This document shows positions 45,882 through 54,599 of a DNA stretch of 64,000 nt, one piece after another. Origin of the DNA: Sphingomonas sp. GTDB taxonomy: Bacteria; Pseudomonadota; Alphaproteobacteria; Sphingomonadales; Sphingomonadaceae. The position numbers and the translations under genes were made by a program. The notes below the pieces were generated by a model, which was given only the letters and a program-made list of their open reading frames with translations, was not told the DNA's origin and ran no database searches. The stretch lies in the NCBI GenBank assembly GCA_019635535.1, contig JAHBZH010000001.1:813001-877000 (forward strand). Reading direction: 5' to 3'. How positions within the stretch are numbered: the first letter of the stretch is position 1; each line of letters starts with the position of its first letter.

Positions 45882-46931
45882 GTGCCGCGTATCGCCGATC
45901 TGGTCGCCAAGCCAGCCTGGCTGCTCCACGAAATGGACATCGGGGCCGATCGGATCGTCTTCCTTCCGGTCGCCCGTCATGTGCTGGAGCGCGCCAATTT
46001 CCTTGACGGGCGCATGGAGATCGCGGTCGGCGAGCCTGTTGTCCTGTCGGTCAAGGAAGCGCTCGCCCTTAAGCTCTCCGCGCCGACCGAGCCGGATCGC
46101 TTCATCTTCCATGTCTCCTTCTGCGGCTCCACCTTGCTGACCAGGATGCTGGAACGACCCGGTCGGGTGTTGGCGCTCCGCGAGCCGCACGGGCTGGTCG
46201 GCCTCGCCGACTGGCAGGCGAAACACGCGCGCCGCCGGGATCAAAGAGTGCCGCGCCTCGCCGATTTCGCGCGGGCGAGCCTGCGCCCGCGCTGGCGGCG
46301 GAGCGAGCGGGTGATCGTGAAGCACACCAACTGGGTCAACAATCTGCTGCCCGCGCTGTGCGTCGCGGATGTCCGGCCGCTGTTCATCGGCATCGCCCCG
46401 CGCACCTTCCTGCGCGCCGTGTTCCGGGGCAATCGCGATCGTGTCGCTTATACGATGCTCGCCGCCAGGCATTTCGCCGCCGCTCTACCGGCGGACACGG
46501 CTTTGCTCGCCGCGGCGGTCCGCGACCTGCCCGATCCGCTCGATCAGGCCGCCGCGATGACGCTCGTCGCTCTGCATCTTCAGCTGCGCGCCTTCCACGC
46601 GGCGATGGCGGCGGGCGGCTGGGGGCCGGAGCATGTGATCAGCTACGAACGGATCGTCTCGGCGCCCTTGGAGACGGCGCAAGCCGTCAGCCATGCGCTC
46701 GATCTCGGCCTCACCGGCAACGAGATCGCCGAGAGTATCGCGCGCAACGCGGATCGCGACGCAAAGCTCGCCGGCCACAGCTTCTCGGCCGAAGGGCAGG
46801 ACGGCGTGAACCACGCGATCGAATATGCCCATGGCCGCCATTTCGATGCCGCTATGGCCTGGGCCGCCGTCACCGTTCCCGGCTGGAGCACCGGGGCGCC
46901 GGACACCGCGTCGCGGAGCGCGGCCGGCTGA
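45882..46931 (+). CDS. Sulfotransferase-like P-loop protein
   Basis: This is a 349-aa soluble protein. The segment FHVSFCGSTLLTRMLERPGR near residue 75 resembles the PAPS-binding 5' loop of sulfotransferases (S-x-x-G-S-T/S-L-L). Later VIVKHTNW and a basic FRGNRDR region could complete the nucleotide site. The acceptor is unknown and the match is partial, so a general P-loop transferase is also possible. The start is GTG at 45882 with GGAGGG upstream. Confidence 0.6.
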   Translation: MPRIADLVAKPAWLLHEMDIGADRIVFLPVARHVLERANFLDGRMEIAVGEPVVLSVKEALALKLSAPTEPDRFIFHVSFCGSTLLTRMLERPGRVLALREPHGLVGLADWQAKHARRRDQRVPRLADFARASLRPRWRRSERVIVKHTNWVNNLLPALCVADVRPLFIGIAPRTFLRAVFRGNRDRVAYTMLAARHFAAALPADTALLAAAVRDLPDPLDQAAAMTLVALHLQLRAFHAAMAAGGWGPEHVISYERIVSAPLETAQAVSHALDLGLTGNEIAESIARNADRDAKLAGHSFSAEGQDGVNHAIEYAHGRHFDAAMAWAAVTVPGWSTGAPDTASRSAAG

Positions 46932-46948
46932 TCGCCGGCCGTCCCGGT

Positions 46949-47194
46949 TCAGCCGGCCTTCTCTTCCTCGAACAGGACAGCGACGTCGCCGTTCGCGGAC
47001 AGGCGAACCGTGTCGCCTTCGACCCCGGCGATGAGGCCTTCGGACAGGTAATGATGGTGGCCTTCGTGGCTGCCCTGGCCGCTGTCCTTCTTGGTCAGCT
47101 TGATCCGGTTGCCATCGATCCGGTCGACCGTGCCGACATGCACGCCGTCCGCGCCGATCACTTCCATGCCTTCCTTCACAGCGTCGATGCCCAT
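46949..47194 (-). CDS. DUF2171 domain protein
   Basis: This is an 81-aa soluble protein with the DUF2171 pattern: VKEGMEVIGADGVHVGTVDR, then NRIKLTKKD, a histidine-rich HEGHHHYLS turn and a final GDTVRLSANGDVA. This is a PRC-barrel-like small fold. Function is unknown; relatives are often linked to stress or general maintenance. ATG 47194 follows GGAGAACGATC on the minus strand. Confidence 0.8.
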   Translation of the reverse strand: MGIDAVKEGMEVIGADGVHVGTVDRIDGNRIKLTKKDSGQGSHEGHHHYLSEGLIAGVEGDTVRLSANGDVAVLFEEEKAG

Positions 47195-47214
47195 GATCGT
47201 TCTCCTCGGATGGT

Positions 47215-47775
47215 TCATCCGCCCCGAAACCGCTCCACCCACAACGCGAAGGCCGCCAGATATTTCCCGAGATAGGTGCGGGTCGCCGCGTCGGTCAGCG
47301 CGCCGTTCTCGGCGAACTTCTCATGCGCCCGATAGACCAGCAATTCGGGCTGCGGCATGCAGAAGCTGTCGGTGAACTCGAAGGCCTGGCGGAGCTGGCT
47401 CTGGCCGCGTGCCGTGCCGGTCATGCTGGGAGAGGCGCCGATCAGCCCGACCGGCTTGCCGCCCAGCACGGCGCCGCGTGGCGGGCGCGAGGCCCAGTCG
47501 ACCGCATTCTTCATCACGCCCGCCACGCCGTGATTATATTCGGGCGTCGCGAAGAGGACGCCGTCGGCGCGCGCGATCGCTTCCTTCATCGCCGCGACGC
47601 CAGGCGGATCGCCCGCCGCCTCGACATCGCCATTGTAGAGCGGCACGTCGGCGAGATCGAAAATCTCGATCCGCATATTGTCAGGCGCCAGCTCGGCGGC
47701 CGCGTGGAGCAAGGCGCGATTGTAGGAGGCGACCCGCAGGCTGCCGGCGATGCCGGTAATGGCGAGATGCGTCAT
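47215..47775 (-). CDS. NADPH-dependent FMN reductase
   Basis: This is a 186-aa flavodoxin-like reductase that reduces FMN, quinones or azo compounds with NAD(P)H. FMN-binding signatures are GSLRVASYNRALL near residue 12, ATPEYNHGVAGVMKNAVDW near 76, and GASPSMTGTARGQSQLRQ. The ATG overlaps the stop of the CNB-flavoprotein gene (ATGA), making it the third gene of a redox operon. Confidence 0.9.
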   Translation of the reverse strand: MTHLAITGIAGSLRVASYNRALLHAAAELAPDNMRIEIFDLADVPLYNGDVEAAGDPPGVAAMKEAIARADGVLFATPEYNHGVAGVMKNAVDWASRPPRGAVLGGKPVGLIGASPSMTGTARGQSQLRQAFEFTDSFCMPQPELLVYRAHEKFAENGALTDAATRTYLGKYLAAFALWVERFRGG

Positions 47776-49481
47776 TCGGCCATTTCCCGCGCCGGCGCGG
47801 CCGGCGTCAAGGCGGGCGGGGGAAGATCGGCCAAGTAGCGGTGGATCGCCGCGACGACCTGAGCGCCGTCGCCCACCGCGGCCGCCACGCGCTTGACCGA
47901 GCCCGATCGCACGTCGCCGACCGCGAAGATGCCGCGCCGGCTGGTCTCCAGCGGGAGACGGTCCTCGCCCGCCTCGGCGCCCGTCAGCACGAAGCCGTGC
48001 GCATCGCGAGCCAGGCCGGATTGCGCCAGCCAGTCGGTATTGGGCTCGGCGCCGATGAACAGGAAGAGCTGCCGCACCGCGCGCCGCGCTTCCTCTTGCG
48101 ATCCGCGCCGGCACCAGCGTATCGCCGAGAGCGCGCCGTCCGCCCCTTCCAGCGCGCAAATCTCCGTGCCGGTCACGACCTCGACATTGTCGAGGCCCGC
48201 GATCCGCTCGACCAGATAAGCGGACATGGTTTCTTCCAGCGGCCGCCGGGTGAGCAGGGTCACATGGCCGGCCTGCCCGGCGAGGAAGACGACCGCCTGC
48301 CCGGCCGAATTGCCGCCGCCGACCAGCGCCACATTCTGCCTGTCGCAGAGCCGCGCTTCCAGCGGCGAGGCCCAATAATGGACCGACGTCCCCTCGAATG
48401 CGTCGAGATCGCGCACGTCGAGCCGGCGGTAGCGCGCGCCGGTCGCGATCACCGCCGCGCGCGCCTGCACCCGCTCGCCATTGGCCAGCAGCAGGTGCAG
48501 CGGATCGTTGCCGCACTCCATCCGCACCGCCTCGTCCGGTATCGCCATCTCGACGCCGAACTTCTGGGCCTGGCTGAAGGCGCGGCCGGTCAGCGCCATG
48601 CCGGAAATGCCGGTCGGGAAGCCGAGATAATTCTCGATCCGGGCGGACGCCCCCGCCTGGCCGCCGAACGCCCGGCAATCGAGCACCAGCACGGATAGCC
48701 CTTCCGAGGCCGCATAGACGGCGGTCGCCAGCCCGGCGGGTCCGGCCCCGACCACCGCGACGTCGTAGAGCTTGTCGGGGTCGATCGCCTCGACCATGCC
48801 GATGCAGCGCGCCAAGGCATTTTCGGTCGGATTGCGCAAGATTTGCCCGCCCGGGCAGAGCACGATCGGCAGCTCCTCCGGCTCGACCCGGAAGCGCGCG
48901 ATCAGCGTGTCGGCCGCCTCGTCCTCGGCGGGGTCCAGGCTCTGATGTGGATGGCCATTGCGCCGCAGGAAATTTTCGAGCCTGAGCACATCGCCATGTT
49001 CGGCCGGTCCGACGATGATCGGTCCCGCCCCGCTCTCGATCAGATTCACCCGCCGCAGGATCAGCGCGCGCATGATCCGCTCGCCGAGATCGGCCTCGGC
49101 GGTGAACACGGCGCGCAGCTTGTCGGGCGGGATGAGCAGCAGCTCGGTCTCGCGCACCGCCTCGGCATCGACCAGCGAGGCGCGGCCGGACAATTGCGCC
49201 AGCTCGCCCATGAAGCCGCCCGGCAGGTGGGTAACGATCGGGATTTCACGGCCGGTCTCGTCGCACTGCCAGATTTCGACCGCGCCGGAGAGGACGATGG
49301 CGATGCCGTGGCCGCTCTCGCCGGCCCGCGTCACCGCCTCGCCCTCCGCATAAGTGCGCGGCATCCCGAACCGGCGAAGGCGGGAAACCTCCGCCTCCGT
49401 CAGCGTCGGGAACATCTGCGCGCCGCGCGTCGCGATCGTGGTGCGCGCCGGATCGTCGCTGGGCGCGGTTTCCTCGCTCAT
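47772..49481 (-). CDS. Cyclic-nucleotide-domain/thioredoxin-reductase-like flavoprotein
   Basis: This 569-aa protein has three parts. Residues of about 20-140 form a cyclic nucleotide-binding domain (GGFMGELAQLSGRASLVDAE). About 155-235 is a thioredoxin/glutaredoxin-like segment without CxxC. From about 245 it is a thioredoxin-reductase-type FAD/NADPH module (VAVVGAGPAGLATAVYAASE, VALVGGGNSAGQAVVFL, GIFAVGDVRSGSVKRVA). The redox CxxC of true thioredoxin reductase is absent; the equivalent region reads VHYWASPLEARLC. Disulfide reduction is therefore unlikely. The start overlaps the hydrolase stop by 1 nt. Confidence 0.87.
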   Translation of the reverse strand: MSEETAPSDDPARTTIATRGAQMFPTLTEAEVSRLRRFGMPRTYAEGEAVTRAGESGHGIAIVLSGAVEIWQCDETGREIPIVTHLPGGFMGELAQLSGRASLVDAEAVRETELLLIPPDKLRAVFTAEADLGERIMRALILRRVNLIESGAGPIIVGPAEHGDVLRLENFLRRNGHPHQSLDPAEDEAADTLIARFRVEPEELPIVLCPGGQILRNPTENALARCIGMVEAIDPDKLYDVAVVGAGPAGLATAVYAASEGLSVLVLDCRAFGGQAGASARIENYLGFPTGISGMALTGRAFSQAQKFGVEMAIPDEAVRMECGNDPLHLLLANGERVQARAAVIATGARYRRLDVRDLDAFEGTSVHYWASPLEARLCDRQNVALVGGGNSAGQAVVFLAGQAGHVTLLTRRPLEETMSAYLVERIAGLDNVEVVTGTEICALEGADGALSAIRWCRRGSQEEARRAVRQLFLFIGAEPNTDWLAQSGLARDAHGFVLTGAEAGEDRLPLETSRRGIFAVGDVRSGSVKRVAAAVGDGAQVVAAIHRYLADLPPPALTPAAPAREMAE

Positions 49482-50350
49482 TAGGATGCGGGCGTGACGA
49501 TCAGGCTTTCCGTTCCGGTCGGCAGCGACAGCGTTTCGAGGAAAGCGAGCAGATCGGCATTGAATGCGTCCGGATGAGTCTGCGGATAGCCATGATTGCC
49601 GCCCGGCCATTCCTTCAGCGTCGCGCCGGGCACGAGCTTGACGGCAGTGCGCGCCGCCGCGTCGATCGGCACGATCTGATCGTCGGTGCCGTGCAGGAAG
49701 AGGGTGGGGACGTCCACTTTCCTCAGGTCGCCGCTGTAATCGACCTCGGAAAATTCATGGATGCAGTCATATTGACCTTTCAGGCCGCCCATCATGCCCT
49801 GCAGCCAGAAACTCTCGCGCAGCCCTTCCGAAACCTCCGCCCCGTCGCGGTTGAAACCGTAGAAGGGGAGGGTGAGGTCCTTGAAGAATTGCGCCCGATT
49901 GTCACGCGTACCCTTACGGATGCCATCGAACACGTCGATCGGCAGGCCGCCCGGATTGGCGTCGGTCTTCACCATGAGCGGCGGCACGGCGCCGACCAAC
50001 ACCAGACCGGCGATCCGCGCCGTGCCGTGGCGACCGATATAGTGTGTCACTTCGCCGCCGCCGGTCGAATGGCCGACCAGGACGAGGTCGGTGAGGTCGA
50101 GCATCTCGATGAGCTCGGCCAGGTCGTCGGCATATTGGTCCATATGATTGCCGTCCCAGGTCTGGGAGGATCGGCCATGGCTGCGCCGGTCATGCGCGAT
50201 CACGCGATAGCCCTTCTCGCCGAAGAACAGCATCTGGTTGTCCCAGGCGTCGCCGGTCAGCGGCCAGCCGTGGGAGAAGAGGATCGGGCGACCCGAGCCC
50301 TGGTCCTTGTAGAAAATCTCGGTGCCGTCGCGGGTGGTGATCGTCGCCAT
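49481..50350 (-). CDS. Alpha/beta hydrolase (non-heme haloperoxidase-like)
   Basis: This is a 289-aa hydrolase of the cofactor-free chloroperoxidase group. The nucleophile elbow is GHSTGGGE with Ser95. The acid lies in [10 protein letters not shown] and the histidine in [10 protein letters not shown]. The N-terminal [17 protein letters not shown] holds the oxyanion hole. Perhydrolase or esterase activity is typical. It is the first gene of the hydrolase/CNB-flavoprotein/FMN-reductase operon, with GGGAGAT upstream of ATG 50350. Confidence 0.9.
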   Translation of the reverse strand: MATITTRDGTEIFYKDQGSGRPILFSHGWPLTGDAWDNQMLFFGEKGYRVIAHDRRSHGRSSQTWDGNHMDQYADDLAELIEMLDLTDLVLVGHSTGGGEVTHYIGRHGTARIAGLVLVGAVPPLMVKTDANPGGLPIDVFDGIRKGTRDNRAQFFKDLTLPFYGFNRDGAEVSEGLRESFWLQGMMGGLKGQYDCIHEFSEVDYSGDLRKVDVPTLFLHGTDDQIVPIDAAARTAVKLVPGATLKEWPGGNHGYPQTHPDAFNADLLAFLETLSLPTGTESLIVTPAS

Positions 50351-50532
50351 GTCGGTATCTCCCGTGCGAGGATGCCGCCGCACCCGTCTCGGAGCCGCAC
50401 CGCGAGTCGGGACGATCGGTGCGCCGAAATTATCACGGATCGCGTGACGCGCCCATGACCTGTGAAGGTTGCATGGGCTGGACTTGATCATGGCGCCCAT
50501 TCAGTCGATCCTTTCGGCAAAGAGGAGGGCGA

Positions 50533-51327
50533 ATGCGTATAGCGGCATTATTGGTCTGGCTCGTCGCGGCGGCATGGACGCCTGCTTTTGCCCAATCCGA
50601 TGAAGAGTCCGCGCGTATCGCCTGGACGCTTGAACGCGGCCGCCTCTTGTTCGAGATCGATCGCGCCGCCTGGGTCACGACCGACGATCTCACCGCGCGG
50701 GTCGGCGACCTGAATCGCGCCGGCGTGCGCGGCTGGACGGTGGAGCGCGAAGACGACGGCTACCGCGTCATTTATTATATCGGCGAAGGCGAAGCCCGCG
50801 TCGCGCTTTATCATGGACGGGTCGAGAACAGGCGAGTCGTATCGGCGGAAGTCTTTCCCGCAGGCGCCCGTCCCCCATTAACGGTCATTCAGCACCGGCT
50901 CGCCGATGCCCGTGGGGCGGTCGGGCGGATGGAGTTGCGGGCTTGCGCATCTTCGGGGCTCAATCTCGCCATCATCCCGCCCGACGTTTCGGACGATCCG
51001 CTGGATATTTATGTGCTGACTCCGCAGGCCCAGAGCGGTGTCTATCCATTCGGCGGGCATAGCCGCGCCACCGTTTCTGCGAACGGCGAGATCGTGTCGC
51101 AGCGCGCCTTCACCAACAGTTGCATAAACGTGAGTGACGGCACCGACGGGGAAGGAGGGAGGCCGGTGGCCTTGTTAATCACCCATTTGCTCGATCCAGT
51201 GCCGACTGAGATCCATGTTTTTCTCTCGATCTGGATCGGGCTTCCAATTTATGTCAGCACCGCCGAACCCCAACGCGTATGGGAAGTGACGGCCGAGCAT
51301 ATCCGGCTTGTTGACCAACCCCGCTGA
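50533..51327 (+). CDS. Secreted orphan protein, paralogue of 42499-43506
   Basis: This is a 264-aa protein with a signal peptide (cleaved near TPAFAQS). The mature protein shares a diagnostic block with the 335-aa protein at 42499: AFTNSC, THLLDPVPTEIHVFLS, WIGLP and EPQRVWEVT, plus an earlier YPFGGHSRATV segment. Two cysteines (RACASS and NSC) occupy matching places. GAGGAGGG precedes the ATG. A cyclophilin gene follows 18 bp later, so both may act in the periplasm. No named family is recognised. Confidence 0.74.
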   Translation: MRIAALLVWLVAAAWTPAFAQSDEESARIAWTLERGRLLFEIDRAAWVTTDDLTARVGDLNRAGVRGWTVEREDDGYRVIYYIGEGEARVALYHGRVENRRVVSAEVFPAGARPPLTVIQHRLADARGAVGRMELRACASSGLNLAIIPPDVSDDPLDIYVLTPQAQSGVYPFGGHSRATVSANGEIVSQRAFTNSCINVSDGTDGEGGRPVALLITHLLDPVPTEIHVFLSIWIGLPIYVSTAEPQRVWEVTAEHIRLVDQPR

Positions 51328-51345
51328 ACCGAAAGGGACATCGAT

Positions 51346-52269
51346 ATGCAATTCTTCGCGCTCGCCGTACTCGTTTCTCTGGCCGCTTCCGCCGCCGCCC
51401 AGTCCGGCGAGTGGCGTCCCGCGCCAGTATCCGGCGCGATCGAGCCGTCGGAGATCGTCGCCAATTCGGCTCTATCCGACTGGAGGGAGATCGCGCCGGA
51501 CAATCTGCTCGTCATGGAGCTGGCGGACGGCGGCCAGGTGGTGATCGAACTCGCACCCGAATTCGCGCCGGTCCATGTCGCCAATGTCCGCCATTTCGCC
51601 CGCGCCGGCTGGTGGAACGGCGCGACCGTCTATCGGGTGCAGGATAATTATGTCGCCCAATGGGGCAATGGCGATGCGGAGGTGGCGCTGCCCGAAGGCG
51701 TGGTCCGCCGCCCGCCGGCCGAATATGAGCGCCCGCTCGCCGGGCTCGGGCTCCGTCCGCTCGGCTATCCGGACAGCTATGCACCGCTCGCCGGACATAC
51801 CGATGGCTGGCCGGTCGGCTGGGACCCGGAGAGCGGCATGGCCTGGCTCGCCCATTGCTACGCATCGGTCGGCGTCGGGCGCGATCTGGCACCGGACACC
51901 GGCACGGGCGGCGAGCTTTATGCCGTGATCGGCCATGGCCCACGCCATCTCGACCGCAATATCGCCACGATCGGGCGGGTGATCGACGGCATCGGCCATC
52001 TTTCCGCCCGCCCGCGCGGCACCGGGGCGCTCGGTTTCTACCAGGCCGAGGCCGGCGAGACGCCGGTGCCGATCGCCCGCCTCCGCCTCGCCGCCGACAT
52101 GCCGGCGGGGGAGCGGCCACGCTACCAGGCGATGCGCACCGATACGGAGGCCTTTTCCCGCTACGTGACCGGACGTGCCAATCGCGGCGGCGCCTTCTTC
52201 CAGGCGCCGGCCGGCGGCGTCGATCTGTGTAACGTGAACGTGCCGGTGCGTCCGGTTCCCGCACCCTGA
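51346..52269 (+). CDS. Periplasmic cyclophilin-type peptidyl-prolyl isomerase
   Basis: This is a 307-aa protein with a signal peptide ending near ASAAAQS. The isomerase core is recognisable: VVIELAPEFAPVHVANVRHF, then GWWNGATVYRVQDNYVAQWG, and GELYAVIGHGPRHLDRN replacing the usual FFI motif. A long insert (about 115-165) and a C-terminal extension make it larger than PpiA-type enzymes. It should aid folding of exported proteins. It is probably co-transcribed with the preceding secreted orphan protein. Confidence 0.82.
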   Translation: MQFFALAVLVSLAASAAAQSGEWRPAPVSGAIEPSEIVANSALSDWREIAPDNLLVMELADGGQVVIELAPEFAPVHVANVRHFARAGWWNGATVYRVQDNYVAQWGNGDAEVALPEGVVRRPPAEYERPLAGLGLRPLGYPDSYAPLAGHTDGWPVGWDPESGMAWLAHCYASVGVGRDLAPDTGTGGELYAVIGHGPRHLDRNIATIGRVIDGIGHLSARPRGTGALGFYQAEAGETPVPIARLRLAADMPAGERPRYQAMRTDTEAFSRYVTGRANRGGAFFQAPAGGVDLCNVNVPVRPVPAP

Positions 52270-52333
52270 CGAATCCTGATGCGCGCCGACCCGCGCGGCG
52301 CTAGCCATCCTTCACGACAGGAGAATAAGCCGC

Positions 52334-53269
52334 ATGCCGGGTGGATTGGTCGCGCTGCTGGACGATGTCGCGGCGCTCACGAAGGTCGCCGCCGCGTCGC
52401 TCGACGATGTCGCGGGCGCGGCGGGCCGGGCGGGCGCCAAGGCGGCGGGCGTGGTGATCGACGATGCGGCGGTGACGCCGCGCTATGTCGTCGGCCTGTC
52501 GCCGGAGCGCGAGCTGCCGATTATCGCCAAGATCGCGCGCGGCTCACTCCGGAACAAGCTCTTCTTCCTGCTGCCCGCAGCGGTGGCGCTCAGCCTGCTC
52601 GCGCCCTGGGCGATCATCCCGATCCTGATGGTGGGGGGCGCCTATCTCAGCTTCGAGGGCACCGAGAAGGTCGTCGAATCGCTGAAAGGCGTGGATCACG
52701 CCGCCGAGGTGGTCGAGATCACCGATCCGCAGGAACTGGAGGACCGTCAGGTCAGCGGCGCGATCCGCACCGATTTCATCCTGTCGGCCGAGATCATGGC
52801 GATCGCGCTGGCCGAGCTGCCCAATCAGTCGGCGACGATGCAGGCGATCGTGCTGGCGGTCGTCGCGGTCGGCATCACCGTCGCCGTCTATGGCGCCGTC
52901 GCGCTGATCGTGAAGATGGACGATTTCGGCCTTCATCTCGCGGCGCGCGAATCGCCGGGGGTACGCGCCTTCGGCCGGGGGCTGGTGAAGGCGATGCCGA
53001 AGCTGCTGAAGGCGTTGTCGATCATCGGCACGGCGGCGATGATCTGGGTCGGCGGCGGCATCATCGTGCATGGGCTGGAGGTGTTCCACCTGACCCCGAT
53101 CCCGCACTGGATCCATGATGTGGCAGAAGTCGCCGGCCATGGCGTTCCGATCGCGCAGGGATTGGTGGGCTGGCTGGCCGGGGCGATCGGCTATGGCATC
53201 GTGGGGCTGATCGTCGGCGGCGTCATCGTCGCGATCATGCACCGGATGAAGGCGCACAGGGCGCATTGA
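52334..53269 (+). CDS. DUF808 family membrane protein (YedI-like)
   Basis: This is a 311-aa protein starting with the DUF808 signature PGGLVALLDDVAALTKVAAA, then the conserved KAAGVVIDDAAVTPRYVVG. Five or six membrane helices follow. LPAAVALSLLAPWAIIPILM and SFEGTEKVVE are typical. The molecular role is unknown. ATG 52334 follows AGGAGAATAAG. Confidence 0.9.
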   Translation: MPGGLVALLDDVAALTKVAAASLDDVAGAAGRAGAKAAGVVIDDAAVTPRYVVGLSPERELPIIAKIARGSLRNKLFFLLPAAVALSLLAPWAIIPILMVGGAYLSFEGTEKVVESLKGVDHAAEVVEITDPQELEDRQVSGAIRTDFILSAEIMAIALAELPNQSATMQAIVLAVVAVGITVAVYGAVALIVKMDDFGLHLAARESPGVRAFGRGLVKAMPKLLKALSIIGTAAMIWVGGGIIVHGLEVFHLTPIPHWIHDVAEVAGHGVPIAQGLVGWLAGAIGYGIVGLIVGGVIVAIMHRMKAHRAH

Positions 53270-53273
53270 TGAA

Positions 53274-53299
53274 GGGCCGCCCGGCTTCCCGAACGGCCC
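53274..53299 (+). terminator. Hairpin between DUF808 and the Q-rich gene
   Basis: GGGCCG (53274-53279) and CGGCCC (53294-53299) can pair immediately after the DUF808 stop, with CCCGG/CCGAA-type internal pairing. It lies between two convergent genes and could act in both directions, but there is no T-run. Confidence 0.35.
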
Positions 53300-53320
53300 A
53301 GTCATCGGATCGCGTCAGGC

Positions 53321-53446
53321 TCAGCGCTGCTGGCGGTGCTGTTCATCCTGTTGCCCGCCTTGCTGTTGCTGCCGGTCCTTGTCCGGCTGCTGCTGACGGT
53401 TCTGGCCGCCTTGCTGCCGATGGCGATCGTTGTTCTGGTTGTTCAT
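53321..53446 (-). CDS. 41-aa glutamine-rich hydrophilic protein
   Basis: This is a 41-aa protein beginning MNNQNNDRHRQQGGQ and ending DEQHRQQR. About 40 percent of residues are Gln; the rest are mainly Asn, Arg, Gly and Asp. It has no hydrophobic core, so it is likely disordered. GAGGAGCGAAGTC directly precedes the ATG, a near-ideal ribosome binding site. The opposite strand reads as a Leu/Val-rich frame, which is just the complement of CAG/CAA codons. Function is unknown. Confidence 0.65.
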   Translation of the reverse strand: MNNQNNDRHRQQGGQNRQQQPDKDRQQQQGGQQDEQHRQQR

Positions 53447-53536
53447 GACTTCGCTCCTCGTCCAACCCCTGCCGCGCACCAACGCGCGGACCCTCGGGCC
53501 GTTCCGATAAGCTTATGTTCCGAAACGAATTTCGGT

Positions 53537-54058
53537 TCAGCGTAGGATCATGGTGTCGCCGCGCATCTCGACGCTGCCGACGCGCTGCAGGAAGCTCTGA
53601 CCGAGCAGCGAGACCGGCAGCCGATCGGCGACCGCGCCGCGTACGTCACGCGCCTCGAGTGGGCCGATCGCGAGCCGGTCGATCGTCACCGGCGCGAAGG
53701 CAACCTCGCCGCCCGCGCCCTGTGCCCGGCCAGTAACGTCGCCTATGGCGATGCCGGCGCGGCGGGCATCCTCCGGGGTGAGCGCGACCAGGCTGGCGCC
53801 GGTATCGACGAGGAAGCGGATGCGCGCGCCGTTGACCTGGGCTTCGGCATAGAAATGGCCGTCCTCGGCGCGCGAGATCGTCTGGCCGGCGCTGCCGTTG
53901 CCGGCGCGTGCCGTCGGGATGGGCGCGGGCGCGGCCGGCCGCGCCGGGACGGGTGTCCGCGCGACCGGCGCGTCGCCGTCGCCCGGCAGGCCGGGCGCGA
54001 GGAGCGCTGCACCGATCAGGATGGCGCCGGCCCAGAACAGGGTTTTGCCCATCGACAT
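53537..54058 (-). CDS. Membrane-anchored retropepsin-like aspartic protease
   Basis: This is a 173-aa protein with an N-terminal helix (about 5-22), a Pro/Ala linker and a single retropepsin-like domain. The active site is FLVDTGASLVALT, followed by the hydrophobic flap region and SLLGQSFLQRVGSVE. This matches the clan AA (TIGR02281-type) bacterial proteases, which act as homodimers in the periplasm. There are two close start ATGs (54058 and 54052) and no strong ribosome binding site. Confidence 0.87.
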   Translation of the reverse strand: MSMGKTLFWAGAILIGAALLAPGLPGDGDAPVARTPVPARPAAPAPIPTARAGNGSAGQTISRAEDGHFYAEAQVNGARIRFLVDTGASLVALTPEDARRAGIAIGDVTGRAQGAGGEVAFAPVTIDRLAIGPLEARDVRGAVADRLPVSLLGQSFLQRVGSVEMRGDTMILR

Positions 54059-54111
54059 GGCGACGCCATGCCATGGACGTCGCCAAGACGGAGTTAACGC
54101 CGTGGCCGGGT

Positions 54112-54378
54112 TCAGTGGACCAGCGCCGGCTCCTCGCCAAACGGATGGCGCCGGACCGTGCGGATGATCTGGCCGCCCGCGACCAGGGCCGCGTTCTCCA
54201 GCGGCAAAGCGGTGCCGCAAAAGGCGCATTCGGCCATGATCCGGCCGATATACCAATGGGCGCGGCCGCAGCCGGGACAGTGGTTGGTCTGATGATCGCG
54301 ATAGACGATATGATAGCCGCGCTGTGCGGCCGGAGGGACGAGGCTGCCGCCACGATCCGCGAGGATGTTCGTCGCCAT
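54112..54378 (-). CDS. Small zinc-ribbon-like protein
   Basis: This is an 88-aa protein with two cysteine pairs, NHCPGCGRAHWYIGR and AECAFCGTALP, which form a four-cysteine zinc ribbon. The flanks are polar with no helix-turn-helix. AAGGAG precedes the ATG at 54378 by 8 nt. Function is unknown; similar one-ribbon proteins bind nucleic acid or other proteins. It is divergent from aconitase. Confidence 0.7.
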   Translation of the reverse strand: MATNILADRGGSLVPPAAQRGYHIVYRDHQTNHCPGCGRAHWYIGRIMAECAFCGTALPLENAALVAGGQIIRTVRRHPFGEEPALVH

Positions 54379-54556
54379 TACATCGGCTCCTTCTTCACTC
54401 GAACCTGCGCGCCTCAACGCCGGCGAAGGCCTTCCGGTTGCGTGGGAGCGACGAACCGAGCCAGCCCCGTAATTCCACGGGATTGATGGTAACCCGCTAA
54501 TTAACCAAAGCTTGTCAGACAGCGGTATGCACGCCCGCCCCCCGAGCGTGCTCCGC

Positions 54557-54599
54557 GAGAGGGCTCGCCGCCACCGGTCGCGGCGGGCCCTCTCTTTTT
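54557..54599 (+). terminator. Strong intrinsic terminator upstream of acnA
   Basis: GAGAGGGCTCGCCGC (54557-54571) pairs with GCGGCGGGCCCTCTC (54580-54594) over 15 bp with one G-U pair. The loop is 8 nt, and TTTTT follows directly. This is the clearest intrinsic terminator in the window. No gene on this strand precedes it within 1.2 kb, and acnA starts 105 bp later. The 326-bp gap (54379-54704) holds nothing else convincing. The hairpin should end a short leader or a small RNA. Confidence 0.75.

Noticed and set aside
53336..53545. A Leu/Val-rich frame on the plus strand resembling a membrane peptide
   Set aside because: It is the exact complement of the Gln-codon run in the 41-aa gene. The minus strand has the strong ribosome binding site; the plus strand does not.
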